From: an uncultured Acetatifactor sp. | Lineage (GTDB): Bacteria > Bacillota > Clostridia > Lachnospirales > Lachnospiraceae | Direction: 5' to 3' | Assembly (NCBI GenBank): GCA_910584865.1 | Contig: CAJUCE010000082.1 | Span: forward strand, 1 to 5,934 | DNA: 5,934 bases | Translations under genes and position numbers: made by a program | Shown: positions 4,454 through 5,934 of the stretch, piece by piece | Position numbering within the stretch: position 1 is the stretch's first letter | Layout: every line of letters begins with the position of its first letter | The notes under the pieces: generated by a model | What the model saw: only the letters and a program-made list of their open reading frames with translations | Told to the model about the DNA's origin: nothing | The model's database searches: none

Positions 4454-4576
4454 ATGTTCGATGAAAATTTATACGATACACCTGGATTTTGCCGTCATGG
4501 CTTAAGCATAGGTTTGGTCAATAAAAAACAGATTTTGTTTGTCCCTGTACTGCAAATTATACTGCACACCGGTTAA
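4454..4576 (+). CDS. 40-residue frame with copied leader, probably a truncated gene
   Basis: GGAGG (4442-4446) lies 7 nt before ATG 4454; an in-frame ATG at 4448 is too close. The frame encodes MFDENLYDTPGFCRHGLSIG and 20 further residues including VNKKQILFVPVLQI, ending at TAA 4574-4576. Its leader repeats that of the DUF7668-like gene. The product is too short for a folded domain of known type, and its end lies within an inverted repeat (4550-4558 with 4576-4584), so I read it as the 5' end of a gene cut off by rearrangement. No family is recognised. Confidence 0.4.
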   Translation: MFDENLYDTPGFCRHGLSIGLVNKKQILFVPVLQIILHTG

Positions 4577-4584
4577 ATTTGCAG
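4550..4584. repeat. Inverted repeat at the end of the 40-residue frame
   Basis: CTGCAAATT (4550-4558) and AATTTGCAG (4576-4584) form a perfect 9-bp stem around a 17-nt loop. This is the first of three adjacent dyads. Confidence 0.6.
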
Positions 4585-4596
4585 CGCAACCCGACT

Positions 4597-4623
4597 AAGT
4601 CACTGCCTTAAGCAGTGACTTTT
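4597..4623 (+). terminator. Intrinsic terminator of the DUF7668-like transcription unit
   Basis: AAGTCACTGC (4597-4606) and GCAGTGACTT (4612-4621) form a perfect 10-bp stem with a 5-nt loop and run into TTTT (4620-4623). The minus strand also has a T near the base of the stem, so weak bidirectional action is possible. Confidence 0.75.
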
Positions 4624-4677
4624 AGACCGCCAGCCAAGTACTTTCCCGGAGACGCCACTGTAAATCCTGGCGGTCTA
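4623..4677. repeat. 11-bp inverted repeat directly after the terminator
   Basis: TAGACCGCCAG (4623-4633) and CTGGCGGTCTA (4667-4677) are perfect complements enclosing 33 bp. There is no T run. It lies exactly between the truncated 40-residue frame and the start-less fragment at 4681, so it may be a recombination or insertion scar. Confidence 0.6.
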
Positions 4678-4680
4678 TAG

Positions 4681-5004
4681 TATAAATGTATTTCAGAGGC
4701 AGCCTCTATTTACGATTATCCAATGGATGCGGAGGAAATCGGGAGATTCGTGTCCCAATTCTTTGAGCAAATGAAGCTGCGGAATTTAACGCTCCATACG
4801 CCCTATAAAAATTACTGGCTTATGCCCAAGGGGATTCGAAGCTTCAAAAAATATGTAGAAGCCACTTTTTCTGTTGACCTTAGATGGGATGGGGATGTTT
4901 TTAGTGCCTGTCGCTGGGTTCCGGCGCCTGACTGCGGTTTTGAACCGGATCCCTCCAGTAAGGATCTCACCATAAGCAACTCCGTTTCGGCAAAGGAATT
5001 GTGA
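4681..5004 (+). pseudogene. Start-less coding fragment, family unknown
   Basis: An in-frame TAG lies at 4678-4680 and the frame runs to TGA 5002-5004. Residues look genuinely coding: SEAASIYDYPMDAEEIGRFV, then FFEQMKLRNLTLHTPYKNYW, GIRSFKKYVEATFSVDLRWD and VFSACRWVPAPDCGFEPDP. The only ATG near the 5' end (4723) has no ribosome binding site, and the protein-like reading begins before it, so the 5' part of the gene is missing. Trp- and Tyr-rich beta character and position beside a DUF7668-like gene suggest an immunity-like or DUF-type accessory protein, without proof. The last ~20 residues are Ser-rich and may be out of the original frame. Confidence 0.45.
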
Positions 5005-5307
5005 GAGTTGCTGGCTGCCCCCCAGGGCGTTTCCCATTCCCGCCAGTTTCACGCTGCGGTTTATCCTTCCGTTTGTCATGGATGTCCTCTCCCAGTATAG
5101 CTATAGGAACTGTCGGAAAATAACTGCTGCAGTTTCTATAGGAAAAAGCCTTGAAACACAAGAAAAACAGCTTCCAACACGCAGCAGTTATTTGCAGACA
5201 ATTCCATATCCTCTCGCAATCTCCAAGACGCATATCGCGCGGCCTCACAGAACTCCGTCAAGCCGGTTCCCCCACGATTGTCCGTCTGGAGGATCCATAT
5301 CATGCCC
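5005..5307. other. Region without a supported gene, containing a palindromic element
   Basis: Open frames exist on both strands but overlap the inverted repeat at 5106-5205, and none has convincing protein character throughout. TATAGCTATA, a 10-bp palindrome, lies at 5096-5105, just outside the left arm of that repeat. CTATAGGAA occurs twice, at 5101-5109 and 5136-5144. Confidence 0.5.
5106..5205. repeat. 100-bp palindromic element with 25-bp arms
   Basis: The arms at 5106-5130 and 5181-5205 are reverse complements at 22 of 25 positions. Both end internally in AAATAACTGCTGC, and the outer end of each arm begins GGAA. The 50-bp centre can pair further (AAGC/GCTT). There is no coding sequence and no T run. 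It looks like a small dispersed palindromic element (REP- or mini-MITE-like) or a structured RNA. Copy number cannot be judged from one window. Confidence 0.75.
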
Positions 5308-5583
5308 TCATGCTTCAGCGGGCTTTTCTAAAAACCATTCTTCCAGCTGAGCTGCATTGACGTTTACCGCTTTTTCTATGGCATCCTTTTTTAATCCCAT
5401 CGCACGAAGCGCAAAAGCGGTTTCCTTTGCCTGCTCCATTTTTCCTTCTTCTATCCCTTGCCTCAAAATTGTCTTGGCCTCATATTCCAGCACTCTGCCA
5501 CCCATAACAGACTTCACTCCTTCCCTGACATTCTCAAACTTCCTGGCAATATTCTCTACAACCTTCCCTGCCATTTTGCTCAT
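5308..5583 (-). CDS. C-terminal fragment of a PD-(D/E)XK nuclease/transposase-like protein
   Basis: The fragment is 91 residues from ATG 5583: MSKMAGKVVENIARKFENVR, then SVMGGRVLEYEAKTILRQG, a charged GIEEGKMEQAKETAFALRAM helix, and an HTH-like end, KKDAIEKAVNVNAAQLEEWF. This is the layout of the C-terminus of Rpn-type/PD-(D/E)XK family transposase proteins in Clostridia, where an EGKxE helix precedes a short helical repeat. Full family members are about 250-350 residues with the nuclease core upstream; here the core is absent. ATG 5583 has no ribosome binding site. The open frame continues upstream only into DNA with no protein character, to a TAA near 5658. I therefore think it is a 5'-truncated remnant, cut where the recombinase-bearing DNA begins. 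Confidence 0.6.
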   Translation of the reverse strand: MSKMAGKVVENIARKFENVREGVKSVMGGRVLEYEAKTILRQGIEEGKMEQAKETAFALRAMGLKKDAIEKAVNVNAAQLEEWFLEKPAEA

Positions 5584-5626
5584 GTGAGATAAAGAAGTAA
5601 AAGAAGTGTAAAAAATTTTGCCGTTC

Positions 5627-5651
5627 CCTGTCCGGCTGACTGCCGGACGGG
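5627..5651. other. GC-rich hairpin between the recombinase end and the nuclease fragment
   Basis: CCTGTCCGGC (5627-5636) pairs with GCCGGACGGG (5642-5651), with one G-U pair, around TGACT. On the minus strand, downstream of the recombinase stop, a T run follows only after 11 nt, so it is an imperfect terminator. It could also be part of an attachment site. Confidence 0.5.
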
Positions 5652-5658
5652 TCGGGCT

Positions 5659-5934
5659 TTAGTCGGGCAATTCTACCTTGCCGACAAAAGAGTAATAGAT
5701 TTCGATTTCCTGTCTGCGGAGCTTCCCCCGGCGTTTCCCGTCAAGGGCTTCCGATTCGTGGATTACGATTTTCTCCACAAACTCCCGCAACAGGGTAGGG
5801 GTGAGTTCCTCAAAGCTGGTGTACTTGCGTACCACTTTCATAAACTTTTCAGCGTTTGCCGTGGCTTCCAGCGTCTTGGAAAGCTCGCTCTGCAAAGCGG
5901 CGGCTTTCTCTTTCAGTTCCTTTTGCTCGGCTTC
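5659..5934 (-). CDS. Large serine recombinase, C-terminal end (5' part outside window)
   Basis: The frame is open to the window edge and ends at TAA 5661-5659. The visible 91 residues begin EAEQKELKEKAAALQSELSK, a coiled-coil segment, and continue EKFMKVVRKYTSFEELTPTL, LREFVEKIVIHE, RRQEIEIYYSFVG and KVELPD. This is the DUF4368-type tail of large serine recombinases carried by clostridial integrative and conjugative elements and Tn4451-like transposons. The enzyme cuts and rejoins DNA at att sites through an N-terminal catalytic serine, which is outside the window. The coiled coil before the tail is typical of this class and mediates synapsis control. The gene reads leftwards, and its end faces the truncated nuclease-like gene. 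Confidence 0.9.
   Translation of the reverse strand, partial: EAEQKELKEKAAALQSELSKTLEATANAEKFMKVVRKYTSFEELTPTLLREFVEKIVIHESEALDGKRRGKLRRQEIEIYYSFVGKVELPD

Noticed and set aside
4623..4677. Integron attC site
   Set aside because: The dyad lacks the GTTRRRY/RYYYAAC ends, and there is no integron integrase or cassette layout in the window.
4786..5079. Minus-strand 97-codon frame starting MTNGRINRSV
   Set aside because: A fair GGGAGAGG lies upstream of its ATG, but most of it overlaps the + strand fragment, which reads far more protein-like. No family is recognised.
4967..5248. Minus-strand 93-codon frame through the 100-bp palindrome
   Set aside because: It crosses both arms of the palindromic element and has low protein character.
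5151..5360. + strand 69-codon frame (RRISRGLTELRQAG segment)
   Set aside because: It begins inside the palindromic element without a ribosome binding site and overlaps the 3' end of the minus-strand nuclease-like fragment, which is the better coding strand there.

Overview
The window looks like an accessory or decaying stretch of a low-to-mid GC Clostridia chromosome, most likely Lachnospiraceae. The basis is strong AGGAGG-type ribosome binding sites, TATAAT-type promoters, a CD3324-family small HTH protein, a DUF4368-type serine recombinase tail and a PD-(D/E)XK transposase-like fragment. The taxonomic call is inference, because no marker gene is present.

Left part (1-2230). A forward lipoprotein gene (217-879) has two candidate promoters and a five-copy 15-bp in-frame repeat in its leader. 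It converges on a reverse-strand GNAT acetyltransferase (1256-2134). The gap between them holds a pyrimidine-only-like minisatellite of seven 32- or 43-bp units plus a partial one (943-1212).

Middle part (2232-3000). This is the most informative region. A reverse-strand CD3324-family regulator gene is split at its fifth codon by a non-autonomous element of about 310 bp with 27-bp imperfect terminal inverted repeats, flanked by a direct copy of ATTTAAAT. Joining the two flanks restores a start codon, a good ribosome binding site and the family N-terminus MKYLNAAELLPE. The element also carries its own promoter-like sites and an internal hairpin built from the same GGACTATA motif found in its ends. 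A terminator-like hairpin closes the regulator gene, and an AT-only palindrome lies just upstream of its ribosome binding site. A 21-codon frame and another hairpin lie further upstream.

Right-centre (3359-5004). A small conserved-looking 65-residue protein (3449-3646) is followed at once by a short transposon-derived coding remnant. Next come a DUF7668-like protein of 163 residues (3897-4388) and a 40-codon frame whose leader is a copy of the DUF7668 gene's leader. Three consecutive hairpins follow (one is a good terminator), then a start-less coding fragment (4681-5004). This resembles an eroding array of small accessory, possibly immunity-like, genes.

Right end (5005-5934). A 100-bp palindromic element is followed by a reverse-strand C-terminal fragment of a PD-(D/E)XK transposase-like protein (5308-5583). 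The 3' end of a large serine recombinase follows (5659 to beyond the window). The fragment loses its 5' part just where the recombinase gene ends, which suggests an integrative-element boundary near 5584-5658.
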